In this document: in pieces, positions 28,774-37,304 of the stretch
Numbering within the stretch: position 1 is the first letter of the stretch
Layout: the number at the start of each line of letters is the position of its first letter
From: Dysgonomonas sp. 511
GTDB lineage: Bacteria > Bacteroidota > Bacteroidia > Bacteroidales > Dysgonomonadaceae
NCBI RefSeq assembly: GCF_010501105.1
Contig: NZ_QVMQ01000005.1
Location: 1-64,000, forward strand
Length of the DNA: 64,000 bases
Direction of reading: 5' to 3'
Position numbers and translations under genes: made by a program
The notes under the pieces: model-generated
The model's input: the letters and a program-made list of their open reading frames with translations, nothing else
Database searches by the model: none
Told to the model about the DNA's origin: nothing

Positions 28774-29691
28774 ATGAAAAAAACTATCTACATCCTTATC
28801 CTGATATGTATATCGGGAATGCTGAATGCTCAAAAGCTCACTGTAGCCTCATACAACATACGGAATGCAAACAGCCACGATGCCGAAAGAGGCAACGGAT
28901 GGCAACAACGCTGCCCTGTAATCAGCCAACTGATACAATTCCACGATTTCGAAATTGTAGGTATGCAGGAAGTAAAGCACAACCAGATAGAAGACCTGCA
29001 AAACAGCCTGCCCGAATACGGTTATGTAGGAGTAGGACGCGACGATGGTAAAACACAAGGGGAATATTCTCCCATCTTCTTCAAAAAAGAACGGTTCGAT
29101 GTCATCAAGTCGGGAACATTCTGGTTGTCCGAAAACACAGATTACCCCAACAAGGGCTGGGATGCCGTATTGCCACGTATCTGTTCGTGGGTGGAGCTGA
29201 AAGACCGCCAAAGCAAAAAGCAAATATGGTTCTTCAACCTGCACATGGATCACGTGGGAGTAAATGCCCGCAAAGAAAGTGCAAAGCTGGTACTGGCTAA
29301 GATAAAGGAAATGTGCGGGAAAGACCCTGCTGTACTTACCGGCGACTTCAATGTAGACCAAACAAACGAAAGCTATGCCCTGTTGGCCAATTCAGGCATT
29401 TTATCCGATTCGTATTTAAATGCGAAAATACGATATGCACAAAACGGTACTTTCAACGATTTCAATCCCAGCCTGAAAACAGAGAGCCGCATCGACCATA
29501 TTTTCGTAACAAAGCATCTTACACCTATACGCTACGGTGTACTTACCGACACATACTGGGTTTCTCGTGCGGCAGGAGAAAAAGTACAATCAGAAAATTT
29601 TCCGAAAGAAGTGTCTCTCGAAGAATATGAAGCACGCCTCCCTTCCGACCATTTCCCTATAGTGGTGGAATTGAATATGGAGGAATTATGA
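28774..29691 (+). CDS. Exported endonuclease/exonuclease/phosphatase-fold protein
   Basis: This 305-residue protein has a signal peptide (GMLNAQ near residue 20) and the EEP superfamily motifs: ASYNIRN, GMQEVKHNQ (metal-binding Glu), GDFNVDQTNE, RIDHIFVT and SDHFPIVVE. It is a Mg2+-dependent phosphoesterase by fold. Genes of this family often sit in mannan loci. A phosphomannan-linked role, for example releasing phosphate from mannose phosphates made after GH92 decapping, is attractive given the Gln-variant GH92, but it is inference only. The substrate could equally be a nucleotide or lipid. Confidence 0.82.
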   Translation: MKKTIYILILICISGMLNAQKLTVASYNIRNANSHDAERGNGWQQRCPVISQLIQFHDFEIVGMQEVKHNQIEDLQNSLPEYGYVGVGRDDGKTQGEYSPIFFKKERFDVIKSGTFWLSENTDYPNKGWDAVLPRICSWVELKDRQSKKQIWFFNLHMDHVGVNARKESAKLVLAKIKEMCGKDPAVLTGDFNVDQTNESYALLANSGILSDSYLNAKIRYAQNGTFNDFNPSLKTESRIDHIFVTKHLTPIRYGVLTDTYWVSRAAGEKVQSENFPKEVSLEEYEARLPSDHFPIVVELNMEEL

Positions 29692-29740
29692 TAGATGCAT
29701 AGTTATATCTATGAAGCCAACATCTAACTATTAACTATCC

Positions 29741-29913
29741 CAGAGTAAACGCATGAAATTTATCCGAACTCAATTCTGAGCTTTGTAGGGGTGAATTGAA
29801 AATCGACGGAGTCAATTATCATTCGCCCGCAGATTTTTTCTATTTCGGGCGAATGATAATTCGCCCCTACGGTAGTCAAAACTGTAATATCATTTTTTCA
29901 TGCGTTTGCCCTG
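29741..29913. repeat. R1 MITE-like palindromic element, copy 2 (complete)
   Basis: This is the best-preserved copy. The ends, CAGAGTAAACGCATGAAA at 29741-29758 and its imperfect reverse complement at 29896-29913, form an 18-bp terminal inverted repeat with two mismatches. Inside, a core (29785-29870) runs from GTAGGGGTGAATTG to CGCCCCTAC and contains GGGCGAATGATAATT in both orientations. No coding capacity is credible; the open frame with MKIDGVNYHSP that crosses it recurs at each copy because the DNA recurs. It lies in the leader of the oxidoreductase gene at 29961. Confidence 0.7.
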
Positions 29914-29960
29914 ATAATTATCCCCTTTTATTCATATCTTTATCAAAAGAACACTATATT

Positions 29961-30971
29961 ATGGAAAATAGAAGAGACAATACAAAAATCCGTTTTGGCG
30001 TAGTAGGAACAAGCAATATCGTAAACAAGGTAATCGAAGGAGCCCGCTTAGATTCCCGTTTCGAACTGGTTGCCGTCTATTCGCGCACACAGGAGAAAGC
30101 TGACGAATTTGCCGACCGGCATGGTATTCCGCACACATTTACCTCCCTCAGCACGATGGCTGCAAGCCCGCTGATAGATGCCGTATATATAGCCTCTCCC
30201 AACTCGTTGCATGCCGCCCAGAGCATACTGTGCATGCAACATGGCAAGCATGTATTGTGCGAAAAACCTTTTGCATCGAACACCAGAGAGGTAAAGGAAA
30301 TGATAGCGACCGCCCGAAAAAATAATGTGGTACTGATGGAAGCAATGAAACCGACCCTTACCCCAAATTTCGTGTCCATAAAAAACAATATTGGCAAAAT
30401 AGGTAAGATAAGGCGATATTTCTCATGCTACTGCCAATACTCATCGCGCTACGACGACTTGAAAAAAGGCATTATACAAAATGCCTTCAAACCCGAATTA
30501 TCGAACGGAGCATTGGTCGATATCGGCGTATATACCATATACCCTATGGTCGTTCTCTTTGGCAAACCTCAGTTAATCAATGCTGTGGGAACGAAACTAT
30601 CCACCGGGGTAGACGGTCAGGGGGCAGTCAACTTCCAATACCATGACATGGAAGCCACCATACTCTATTCCAAAATAGCAGACTCGGCGTTGCCTACCGA
30701 AATACAAGGAGAAGAAGGAACTATTACAGCCGACCGCATCAACATCATCAATCATGTTTCCCTGAAACGAAGGAACGGAGAAGAATCCATTATCAGTTCG
30801 CCGAATACAATGCACGAATATTATTACGAAGTGGCCGAATTTATTGATTTAATCGTGGGCGGCGAATACGAATCGCAAATCAATAGCCATCAAAATTCGC
30901 TGGTTACAATGGAAATACTTGACGAAATAAGGAAACAGTTGGGAGTAGCATATCCGGCCGATAATATGTAA
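29961..30971 (+). CDS. Gfo/Idh/MocA family NAD(P)-dependent oxidoreductase, cytoplasmic
   Basis: I place the start at 29961 (336 residues, MENRRDNTKI) because the longer frame from 29796 runs through an R1 repeat. A Rossmann nucleotide-binding motif FGVVGTSNIV lies at residues 12-21, followed by ELVAVYSRT, YIASPNSLHA and the CEKPF motif whose Lys is catalytic in the family. A C-terminal substrate domain begins around residue 130. There is no signal peptide, so it works in the cytoplasm, unlike the two relatives at 31922 and 33661. The likely reaction is oxidation or reduction of a sugar hydroxyl; the substrate is unknown. Confidence 0.88.
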   Translation: MENRRDNTKIRFGVVGTSNIVNKVIEGARLDSRFELVAVYSRTQEKADEFADRHGIPHTFTSLSTMAASPLIDAVYIASPNSLHAAQSILCMQHGKHVLCEKPFASNTREVKEMIATARKNNVVLMEAMKPTLTPNFVSIKNNIGKIGKIRRYFSCYCQYSSRYDDLKKGIIQNAFKPELSNGALVDIGVYTIYPMVVLFGKPQLINAVGTKLSTGVDGQGAVNFQYHDMEATILYSKIADSALPTEIQGEEGTITADRINIINHVSLKRRNGEESIISSPNTMHEYYYEVAEFIDLIVGGEYESQINSHQNSLVTMEILDEIRKQLGVAYPADNM

Positions 30972-31406
30972 GTAACTGTTACTAAGCATCCCGAAAATAT
31001 AGAAGTATTAGGTTCGTGTAGTAAAATTTTGCCCATCACTGTGTATTTTATATCACCTTCCCAAAAGTTATTCATTTCCTCCATTCGCCGTAAAAGTGTT
31101 TGGCTATCGCGATTTTTTAATTAAAAAAACAAGTTTTTTTAACAAAATAAAACTATTATTTACTTAAAATATTCCTAGCTTTACCATGCATTTAATCACC
31201 CCCCCGATTCCATGGAAAAAAGCCTTTTCCGAGGCTAAGTTATTGATTTATTTATAAAGCAATTATAAGCGCATTTTATATTGCTTTGTAGGTAGTACCA
31301 TGCCAGCAAAGAACGAATTCAGAGAAGATTCATTATTGTTAGCCAATAACCTTATTGTTTTTGTAACGACATTAAACAAATACATATACTATTACTATTT
31401 TTATCC
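30972..31406. other. Gene-free A+T-rich interval upstream of the DoxX gene
   Basis: No reading frame of note. It holds an AGTAACTGTTACT palindrome over the end of the previous gene, homopolymeric A and T tracts around 31116-31160, a small hairpin AGCCT/AGGCT (31221-31236) and an imperfect stem AAAGCAAT/ATTGCTTT near 31256-31288. It presumably contains the promoter of the following cluster, but I could not find a clear TAnnTTTG element. Confidence 0.4.
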
Positions 31407-31895
31407 ATGAAAGAACTAACATCGTACTCGCGCAGCCAGACCACATGGCTGGTTATTCTGAGAATTTTAATCGGATGGCACTTTCTATACGAAGGGCTGG
31501 TAAAAATACTAAGCTCCGGATGGACATCCTACCCCTACCTGATGGACTCACAGGGATTCTTTGCAGACTATTTCTACGACCTGGCGGCTAATTCCACGCT
31601 ACTGCCCATCGCAAACTACATCAATATGTACGGGCTCGCCCTTATCGGGCTTGGGCTAATACTTGGTTGCCTATGCCGCGTAGCCTCCATCGGAGGGATC
31701 ATTTTCCTTGCACTTTACTACCTGTCGCATCCTCCTTTCATCGGAGCCGAATTTATGATGCCCACCGAAGGCTCTTACCTGTGGATAGACAAAAACGTGA
31801 TCGAAATAGGAGCCTTGATGGTACTGATATATTTCCCCACATCGCATATCATTGGCTTAGACCGCTTTATATGCCCATTATTCAAACGCAAATAA
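31407..31895 (+). CDS. DoxX-family integral membrane protein
   Basis: This 162-residue protein has four hydrophobic spans and the DoxX pattern: ILRILIGWHFLYEGLVKI in the first span, MYGLALIGLGLILG, IFLALYYLSHPP, and a final span before HIIGLDRF. DoxX proteins are inner-membrane proteins tied loosely to thiol or sulfur redox, and they often accompany exported oxidoreductases. It is the first gene of a co-directional cluster with two exported Gfo/Idh/MocA proteins (26 bp to the next gene). A role in passing electrons to or from that pathway is possible but not shown. Confidence 0.8.
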   Translation: MKELTSYSRSQTTWLVILRILIGWHFLYEGLVKILSSGWTSYPYLMDSQGFFADYFYDLAANSTLLPIANYINMYGLALIGLGLILGCLCRVASIGGIIFLALYYLSHPPFIGAEFMMPTEGSYLWIDKNVIEIGALMVLIYFPTSHIIGLDRFICPLFKRK

Positions 31896-31921
31896 GATAA
31901 CTCTAACAAGGACTAACAAAA

Positions 31922-33610
31922 ATGACACCCGAAGATAAAACAGCACTGGAAGGCGCAAACAACAACGAAGACAAAAAAAACAATGCCCTGCCCGAATCGC
32001 AAGGAAGGCGTAAAGTAATCAAAGCCCTTGCCACAGCACCCGTATTGGGCGCATTGGCATACGGCGTATATAGCAAACGCAAGTTCGACAACACAAAAAA
32101 AGACGTTAAAGACGTTTTCAACCTGAGCGGCGAAAAAACCACTATTGCACCCTTGAAGCCCAATGGCGAACAGATACGCTTGGGAATAATCGGTTGCGGC
32201 ATCAGGGGCAAGCAATTACTAAAAGCAATTGGATTCGCCACACCTGAATATTTGCAGGAAAGAATTGACGCCGCCAAGAAAAACAAAAAAGATACCCGTT
32301 ACGACGATTTTCTGCATCAGGAAGACCTCAATGTAGTACTCGCCGGCGTATGCGATATTTTCGACACATTTGCCGAAGAAGGAATAGCTGCCGGAGCCAA
32401 TATAAACAAAGAAGGAGTGGGCGGCACCTACGGACAAGCGCCGAAGCGTTACCGCAACTATAAGGAAATGCTTGCTGCCGACGATATCGACGCCATCATA
32501 GTGGCCTCGCCCGACCATTGGCACAGCACAATGGCTATGGACGCCGCAAAAGCCGGAAAACACGTATATCTGGAGAAACCCCTCTCGTGGACTGTACCCG
32601 AAACATATATGGTAAGGGACGTAATAAAACAAACCGGTATTGTATTCCAACTAGGACATCAGGGGCGTCAGGTAGACAGCTACATCAAGGCAAAAGAAAT
32701 ACTGGACAAGAACCTTCTGGGGCAAGTAACACTGGTAGAAGTATGCACAAACCGCAACGACCCCAACGGGGCATGGGTATATGACATACATCCTACGGCC
32801 AATCCTCAGACTATAGACTGGAAACAGTTTGAAGGCGACGAAACGCGAGTAAAAGAGTACATGGATTATATGACCAAATATAATCTGGAGAAATATGTAG
32901 GACCAGACGAAAGAAGCAAATTCAGCCTCGAACGGTTCTTCCGCTGGCGTTGCTGGTGGGACTACAGCACAGGGCTCAGCGGCGACCTGCTTACACACGA
33001 ATACGATGCCATCAACCAGTTGATGGGCGTAGGCATACCCCATTCGGCAACATCGTCGGGGGGCGTATATTTCTTCAAAGACGGAAGAACCGTACCCGAT
33101 GTATTGCAAACCACATTCGAGTTTCCCGACAAGAACATGACCATGCTCTACAGCGCAACGCTTGCCAGCGACCGCAATAGGGGGAAAGTCATTATGGGAC
33201 ACGATGCCTCGATGGAAGTAGGCGATACACTGACCGTAAAAGTAGACCCGCGCTCTACACGCTACAAAGAGAAAATAGAGAAAGGCATCATTAAGCCCAA
33301 CGTGCCCTTCTATACATATGTGCCGGGCAAAGACAATGTAGATGCAGTAACCTCTGCCACCGAGCTTTATTTTGCGCAGCGTGGCTTATTATATTCATAC
33401 CTCGGAGGAAAACGTTACGATACCACCTTCCTGCACATGCGCGAATGGCTGGAATGCATACGCGACCGCAACAAAAAGCCGTCGTGTGACATAGATGCCG
33501 CATTCGAAGAAGCCATCACCGCCCATATGGGAACACGCGCCTACCTCGAAGGGCGCACCATGTACTGGGACAAGGACAAGGAAGAAATTGTAAGAGGAGA
33601 ATTTAGTTGA
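31922..33610 (+). CDS. Gfo/Idh/MocA oxidoreductase with N-terminal Tat-like signal or anchor
   Basis: This 562-residue protein begins with a charged leader, then a twin-Arg hydrophobic segment GRRKVIKALATAPVLGALAYG (about 36-56) that could be a Tat signal or an anchor. The Rossmann motif LGIIGCGIRGKQLL follows near residue 93, then YLEKPLSW (catalytic Lys of the EKP motif) and a large C-terminal domain with WRCWWDYSTGLSGDLLTHEYD. Extra length over the roughly 350-residue core comes from the leader and insertions. Family members in Bacteroides oxidise C3 of glycosides in the 3-keto route. It forms a cluster with the next oxidoreductase (50 bp), DUF1080 and isomerase genes. Confidence 0.85.
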   Translation: MTPEDKTALEGANNNEDKKNNALPESQGRRKVIKALATAPVLGALAYGVYSKRKFDNTKKDVKDVFNLSGEKTTIAPLKPNGEQIRLGIIGCGIRGKQLLKAIGFATPEYLQERIDAAKKNKKDTRYDDFLHQEDLNVVLAGVCDIFDTFAEEGIAAGANINKEGVGGTYGQAPKRYRNYKEMLAADDIDAIIVASPDHWHSTMAMDAAKAGKHVYLEKPLSWTVPETYMVRDVIKQTGIVFQLGHQGRQVDSYIKAKEILDKNLLGQVTLVEVCTNRNDPNGAWVYDIHPTANPQTIDWKQFEGDETRVKEYMDYMTKYNLEKYVGPDERSKFSLERFFRWRCWWDYSTGLSGDLLTHEYDAINQLMGVGIPHSATSSGGVYFFKDGRTVPDVLQTTFEFPDKNMTMLYSATLASDRNRGKVIMGHDASMEVGDTLTVKVDPRSTRYKEKIEKGIIKPNVPFYTYVPGKDNVDAVTSATELYFAQRGLLYSYLGGKRYDTTFLHMREWLECIRDRNKKPSCDIDAAFEEAITAHMGTRAYLEGRTMYWDKDKEEIVRGEFS

Positions 33611-33660
33611 AAAACCCACCTTTAAATCTAAGATATTTATTAACCTAAAAAACAAAGATT

Positions 33661-35133
33661 ATGGCATCAGACATTTCAAGAAGGAAATTCTTGCAAACAG
33701 GAGCTAAAGCAGCAGTAGGGCTTACCATCATCCCCAGTGCGGTTTTAGGCCAAAATTTCGGACACACTGCACCCAGCGACAAGCTCAATATATTGGGTAT
33801 CGGGGTCGGTGGCCGCGGATTCAGCGTACTCAAAGGCATGGAAAGCCAGAACATTATCGGGCTGGCCGATGTAGACTGGAAGTACAGCGACCGCGTATTT
33901 AAGTATTTTCCTAATGCAAAACCATACTACGACTACAGGAGAATGTATGAAGAGCTGGGCAAAGATGCAGATGCCGTAATGGTGGCAACAGCCGACCACA
34001 CGCACGCCATCGTGGCTGCCGAGGCCATGACTATGGGAAAACACGTATATTGTGAAAAACCACTTACGCATACAGTCTACGAATCGCGCCTGTTGACCAA
34101 ACTTGCCGATAAACATAAGCTAGCTACCCAAATGGGTAACCAAGGCTCTTCGGGACCGGGTGTGCGCCAGGTGTGCGAATGGATATGGAACGGAGAGATA
34201 GGTGAAGTAACCAAAGTGGAAGCATTCACCGACCGACCTATCTGGCCACAAGGACTAAACCGCCCTGAAAAAGCTGAAAAACCTGCCAAAACTTTAGACT
34301 GGGATCTATTTTTAGGCCCTGCCAAGTATCGCGACTACAACTCTATCTATACTCCTTGGAACTGGCGCGGATGGTGGGACTTCGGTACAGGGGCACTTGG
34401 CGATATGGCTTGCCACATCCTGCATCCTGTATTCAAAGGGCTGAAACTAGGCTACCCTACAAAGGTACAAGGCAGCTCTACTCTATTGCTTACAGATTGT
34501 GCACCTAATGCACAGACAGTAAAATTCACATTCCCTGCCCGCGACAACATGCCTAAAGTGGCCATGCCAGAGGTAGAAGTAACGTGGTACGATGGCGGGC
34601 TCAAACCGATGCGCCCGGCAGGATTCCCTGAAGGAAAAGATATGAACGATGCAGGTGGTGGCGTTATCTTCCACGGAACAAAAGATACATTGATCTGCGG
34701 ATGTTACGGAAAAGACCCTTGGCTGCTTTCGGGACGCACACCTAATGCGCCTAAGGTGCTGAGAGAAGTTACGCTGTCGCACGAAATGGACTGGGTACGC
34801 GCTTGTAAAGAAAGTGCTTCGAGCCGTGTAGAAACAGCCTCTCCGTTCAGCGAAGCAGGGCCGTTCAACGAAATGGTGGTAATGGGCGTATTAGGCGTAA
34901 GGCTGCAAGCCCTCAATCAGGAGTTGCACTGGGATGGCGCTAACATGAAATTTACGAACATCGACCCTAGAGCTACTATCCGCACCGTAATAAAAGACGG
35001 ATTTACGATAAAAGACGGCCACCCATCGTTCGATAAGACAATGACAGCCCCTATGAATGCAATAGAATTTGCCGAGGAACTTATCAAGCATACTTATCGT
35101 GATGGATGGAAACTACCCGATATGCCCAGATAA
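33661..35133 (+). CDS. Gfo/Idh/MocA oxidoreductase with Tat signal peptide
   Basis: This 490-residue protein has a textbook Tat signal: SRRKFLQTGAKAAVGLTI at residues 6-23, with the twin Arg and the FLQ motif. The Rossmann fold starts at LNILGIGVGGRGF (about 42-54), followed by ADVDWKY, VATADHTHA and YCEKPLTH (EKP). A second domain includes NWRGWWDFGTGALGDMACH. Tat export suits an enzyme that must fold around NAD(P) in the cytoplasm before crossing. The tatA and tatC genes lie only 3.5 kb downstream. The likely function is reversible C3 oxidation of sugars in the periplasm, working with its neighbour at 31922. Confidence 0.9.
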   Translation: MASDISRRKFLQTGAKAAVGLTIIPSAVLGQNFGHTAPSDKLNILGIGVGGRGFSVLKGMESQNIIGLADVDWKYSDRVFKYFPNAKPYYDYRRMYEELGKDADAVMVATADHTHAIVAAEAMTMGKHVYCEKPLTHTVYESRLLTKLADKHKLATQMGNQGSSGPGVRQVCEWIWNGEIGEVTKVEAFTDRPIWPQGLNRPEKAEKPAKTLDWDLFLGPAKYRDYNSIYTPWNWRGWWDFGTGALGDMACHILHPVFKGLKLGYPTKVQGSSTLLLTDCAPNAQTVKFTFPARDNMPKVAMPEVEVTWYDGGLKPMRPAGFPEGKDMNDAGGGVIFHGTKDTLICGCYGKDPWLLSGRTPNAPKVLREVTLSHEMDWVRACKESASSRVETASPFSEAGPFNEMVVMGVLGVRLQALNQELHWDGANMKFTNIDPRATIRTVIKDGFTIKDGHPSFDKTMTAPMNAIEFAEELIKHTYRDGWKLPDMPR

Positions 35134-35168
35134 AGCAGTATAATTATAAATATTAATATAAAAAGGAA

Positions 35169-36056
35169 ATGAAAAAATTGATTTACAGTTTAGGCTGTTG
35201 TATGATCGCCGGAGCATTTATGGCTTGCGGAGGCAGCGCATCGAAAAGCGGAGAAAACCAGGAAGAAGCCAAAGACTCGGTAAAGACCGAAAATGCTGTG
35301 CCTGAATACACCGTATTGGATAATCCCCAAGTAGATTTAGCCAAGCTGAAAAAAGACAAAGACGGCTACATCAACATCTTCGACGGCAAAACATTTGAAG
35401 GATGGCGCGGATACGGAAAAGACAAAGTTCCGGGAAAATGGACAATCGACCAGGGCGCTATCAAGTTTAACGGCACAGGTGGCGGCGAAGCTCAGGAAGC
35501 TGATGGCGGCGACATCATCTTTGCCCACAAATTCAAAAACTTCGAATTGGAACTGGAATGGAAAGTATCGAAGGGTGGAAACTCAGGTATCTTCTATCTG
35601 GCCCAAGAGGTGCAAACCAAAGACCCTAAAACCGGAGAGGTGAAAATGGAACCTATCTATATATCATCTCCTGAAGCTCAGGTATTGGACAACGAAAACC
35701 ACCCTGATGCCAAACTGGGTAAAGACAACAACCGCCAGTCGATGTCTCTATACGACATGATTCCTGCCAAACCGCAAAATGCAAAACCATTCGGACAATG
35801 GAACAAAGCTAAGGTGATGGTTTACAAAGGAACAGTGGTACACGGCCAAAACGGCGAAAACGTTGTAGAATACCACCTGTGGACTCCGCAATGGACAGAA
35901 ATGTTGCAAGCCAGCAAATTCAGCCAGGAAAAATGGCCTTTGGCTTTCGAATTGCTTAACAACTGCGGCGGCCCTAACAGGGAAGGTTATATCGGATTCC
36001 AGGATCATGGCGACGATGTATGGTTCCGCAACATCAGGATAAAGATCCTTGATTAA
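35169..36056 (+). CDS. DUF1080 lipoprotein, 3-keto-glycoside hydrolase/lyase type
   Basis: This 295-residue lipoprotein (Cys20 in AFMACGG, then an acidic linker) carries a DUF1080 (3-keto-disaccharide hydrolase) jelly-roll domain: GYINIFDGKTFEGWRGYG, GDIIFAHKFKNFELELEWKV, GGNSGIFYLAQE, and a final GYIGFQDHGDDVWFRNIRIK. DUF1080 enzymes cleave glycosides already oxidised at C3 by Gfo/Idh/MocA enzymes, through elimination and water addition. It lies 35 bp after the Tat oxidoreductase. The lipid anchor keeps the enzyme in the envelope with its partners. Confidence 0.88.
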   Translation: MKKLIYSLGCCMIAGAFMACGGSASKSGENQEEAKDSVKTENAVPEYTVLDNPQVDLAKLKKDKDGYINIFDGKTFEGWRGYGKDKVPGKWTIDQGAIKFNGTGGGEAQEADGGDIIFAHKFKNFELELEWKVSKGGNSGIFYLAQEVQTKDPKTGEVKMEPIYISSPEAQVLDNENHPDAKLGKDNNRQSMSLYDMIPAKPQNAKPFGQWNKAKVMVYKGTVVHGQNGENVVEYHLWTPQWTEMLQASKFSQEKWPLAFELLNNCGGPNREGYIGFQDHGDDVWFRNIRIKILD

Positions 36057-36061
36057 TATTA

Positions 36062-36202
36062 AGAGCCTGTTTAAATTTTAGCGAAAATATTTATTATAGG
36101 TTCTTTAGTATAGTTCTTAGCAACTTTTTTATGCTCTTTTTAGCGTATTTTCCACATTTTACTCTCGGTTTAGCCCGCTAAACCAGCGAGCAAACAGACT
36201 CT
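36062..36202. repeat. R3 small inverted-repeat element, copy 1
   Basis: AGAGCCTGTTT (36062-36072) and AAACAGACTCT (36192-36202) form an 11-bp terminal inverted repeat with one mismatch. The left end continues AAATTTTAGCGAAAATATTTATTAT, closely matching the left end of the copy at 49388-49528. A perfect internal hairpin GGTTTAGC/GCTAAACC lies at 36167-36184. It is non-coding and sits between the DUF1080 and isomerase genes. Confidence 0.55.
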
Positions 36203-36236
36203 AATACTTTCTTCTATTAAAACTGTAAAATCCATT

Positions 36237-36256
36237 GGAGGAAGCTTTCTTCCTCC
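36237..36256 (+). other. Hairpin in the leader of the isomerase gene
   Basis: GGAGGAAG (36237-36244) and CTTCCTCC (36249-36256) form a perfect 8-bp stem with a 4-nt loop, extendable by CCA/TGG. No T-run follows, so it is not a standard terminator. It could stabilise or process the mRNA between the DUF1080 gene and the gene starting at 36296. Confidence 0.4.
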
Positions 36257-36295
36257 GTGGGTTTAACAGAAAAACACCTTAATAAACTAATTATC

Positions 36296-37180
36296 ATGCG
36301 AATATTATCAATTATAGCCGCAGGCTTGCTGATTATGAGTTCTTGCGGATCGAACTCTCCTGCACCCGAACAGGCCGCCCCGCCAAAGAAAGATATTGCA
36401 CTGCAACTTTACTCTTTCAGAGATGATATAAAAGCAGACTATGCCGGCACTATCAAAAAAGTGGGCGAAATGGGTTACACAGCCATAGAAGCTGCCGGAT
36501 ACTCGGACGGTAAATTTTATGGAAAAAGCCCGGAAGAATTTAAAGCCGATATAGAAGCTGCGGGAATGACCGTGCTCTCGTCGCACGCAACCAAAAAACT
36601 GGAAGATAAAGACCTTACTTCGGGCGACTATACCGAAGCCTTGAAATGGTGGGACGAGGCTATTAAAGCCCACAAAGCCGCCGGGATGAAATACATTGTA
36701 GCACCTTCGATGCAAGTGCCTAAAACACTGAAAGAATTGCAGGTATATTGCGATTACTACAACGAAATAGGCAAAAGATGTAAAGAAGCGGGAATGAAAT
36801 TCGGATACCACAACCACGCTTTCGAATTTACCAAAATAGAAGATAAGATGATGTACGATTACATGATCGAAAATACCAACCCAGAGTATGTTTTCTTCCA
36901 GATGGACGTTTACTGGGTGGTAAGGGGACAAAACAGTCCTGTCGACTATTTCAACAAGTATAAAGGACGTTTCGAAGTCTTGCATATAAAAGACAATAAG
37001 GAATTGGGGCAAAGTGGTATGGTAGGTTTCGATGCCATATTCAAGAATACGGATATAGCAGGCACAAAGCATATTATCGTAGAGGTGGAAAAATACAACC
37101 ATACTCCTGCCGAAAGTATAAAAATGAGCCTCGACTATTTGCTTAATTGCCCGTTGGTAAAAGAAAATTATAATCAATAA
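36296..37180 (+). CDS. Sugar phosphate isomerase/epimerase-like TIM-barrel lipoprotein
   Basis: I start at 36296 (294 residues, MRILSIIAAGLLIMSSC) because this gives a clean lipoprotein signal with Cys17; the upstream ATG at 36257 would precede it with 13 polar residues. The xylose-isomerase-like TIM barrel is visible as IALQLYSFRDDI, MGYTAIEAAGY, KYIVAPSM, KFGYHNHAFEF (metal ligands), VFFQMDVYWVV and HIIVEVEKY. Such enzymes are normally cytoplasmic, so export is notable. In the 3-keto pathway of Bacteroides a family member acts beside the DUF1080 enzyme. Here it is 239 bp from that gene with an R3 element between them. Confidence 0.85.
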   Translation: MRILSIIAAGLLIMSSCGSNSPAPEQAAPPKKDIALQLYSFRDDIKADYAGTIKKVGEMGYTAIEAAGYSDGKFYGKSPEEFKADIEAAGMTVLSSHATKKLEDKDLTSGDYTEALKWWDEAIKAHKAAGMKYIVAPSMQVPKTLKELQVYCDYYNEIGKRCKEAGMKFGYHNHAFEFTKIEDKMMYDYMIENTNPEYVFFQMDVYWVVRGQNSPVDYFNKYKGRFEVLHIKDNKELGQSGMVGFDAIFKNTDIAGTKHIIVEVEKYNHTPAESIKMSLDYLLNCPLVKENYNQ

Positions 37181-37304
37181 TGTTTAGGAAGCACCTCTCC
37201 CTACCCCTCAAAAAGAGGGGAGAAAAGCAAAGCCTAGACAAGAGAGAGGAAAAAACATTGGCACATTTACATATTGGCTAATTAGCATATCAAACCAGCT
37301 GAAT

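Noticed and set aside
29796..29960. 55-residue N-terminal extension of the Gfo/Idh/MocA protein at 29961
   Set aside because: The extension is translated R1 repeat and the Rossmann fold starts normally from the ATG at 29961.
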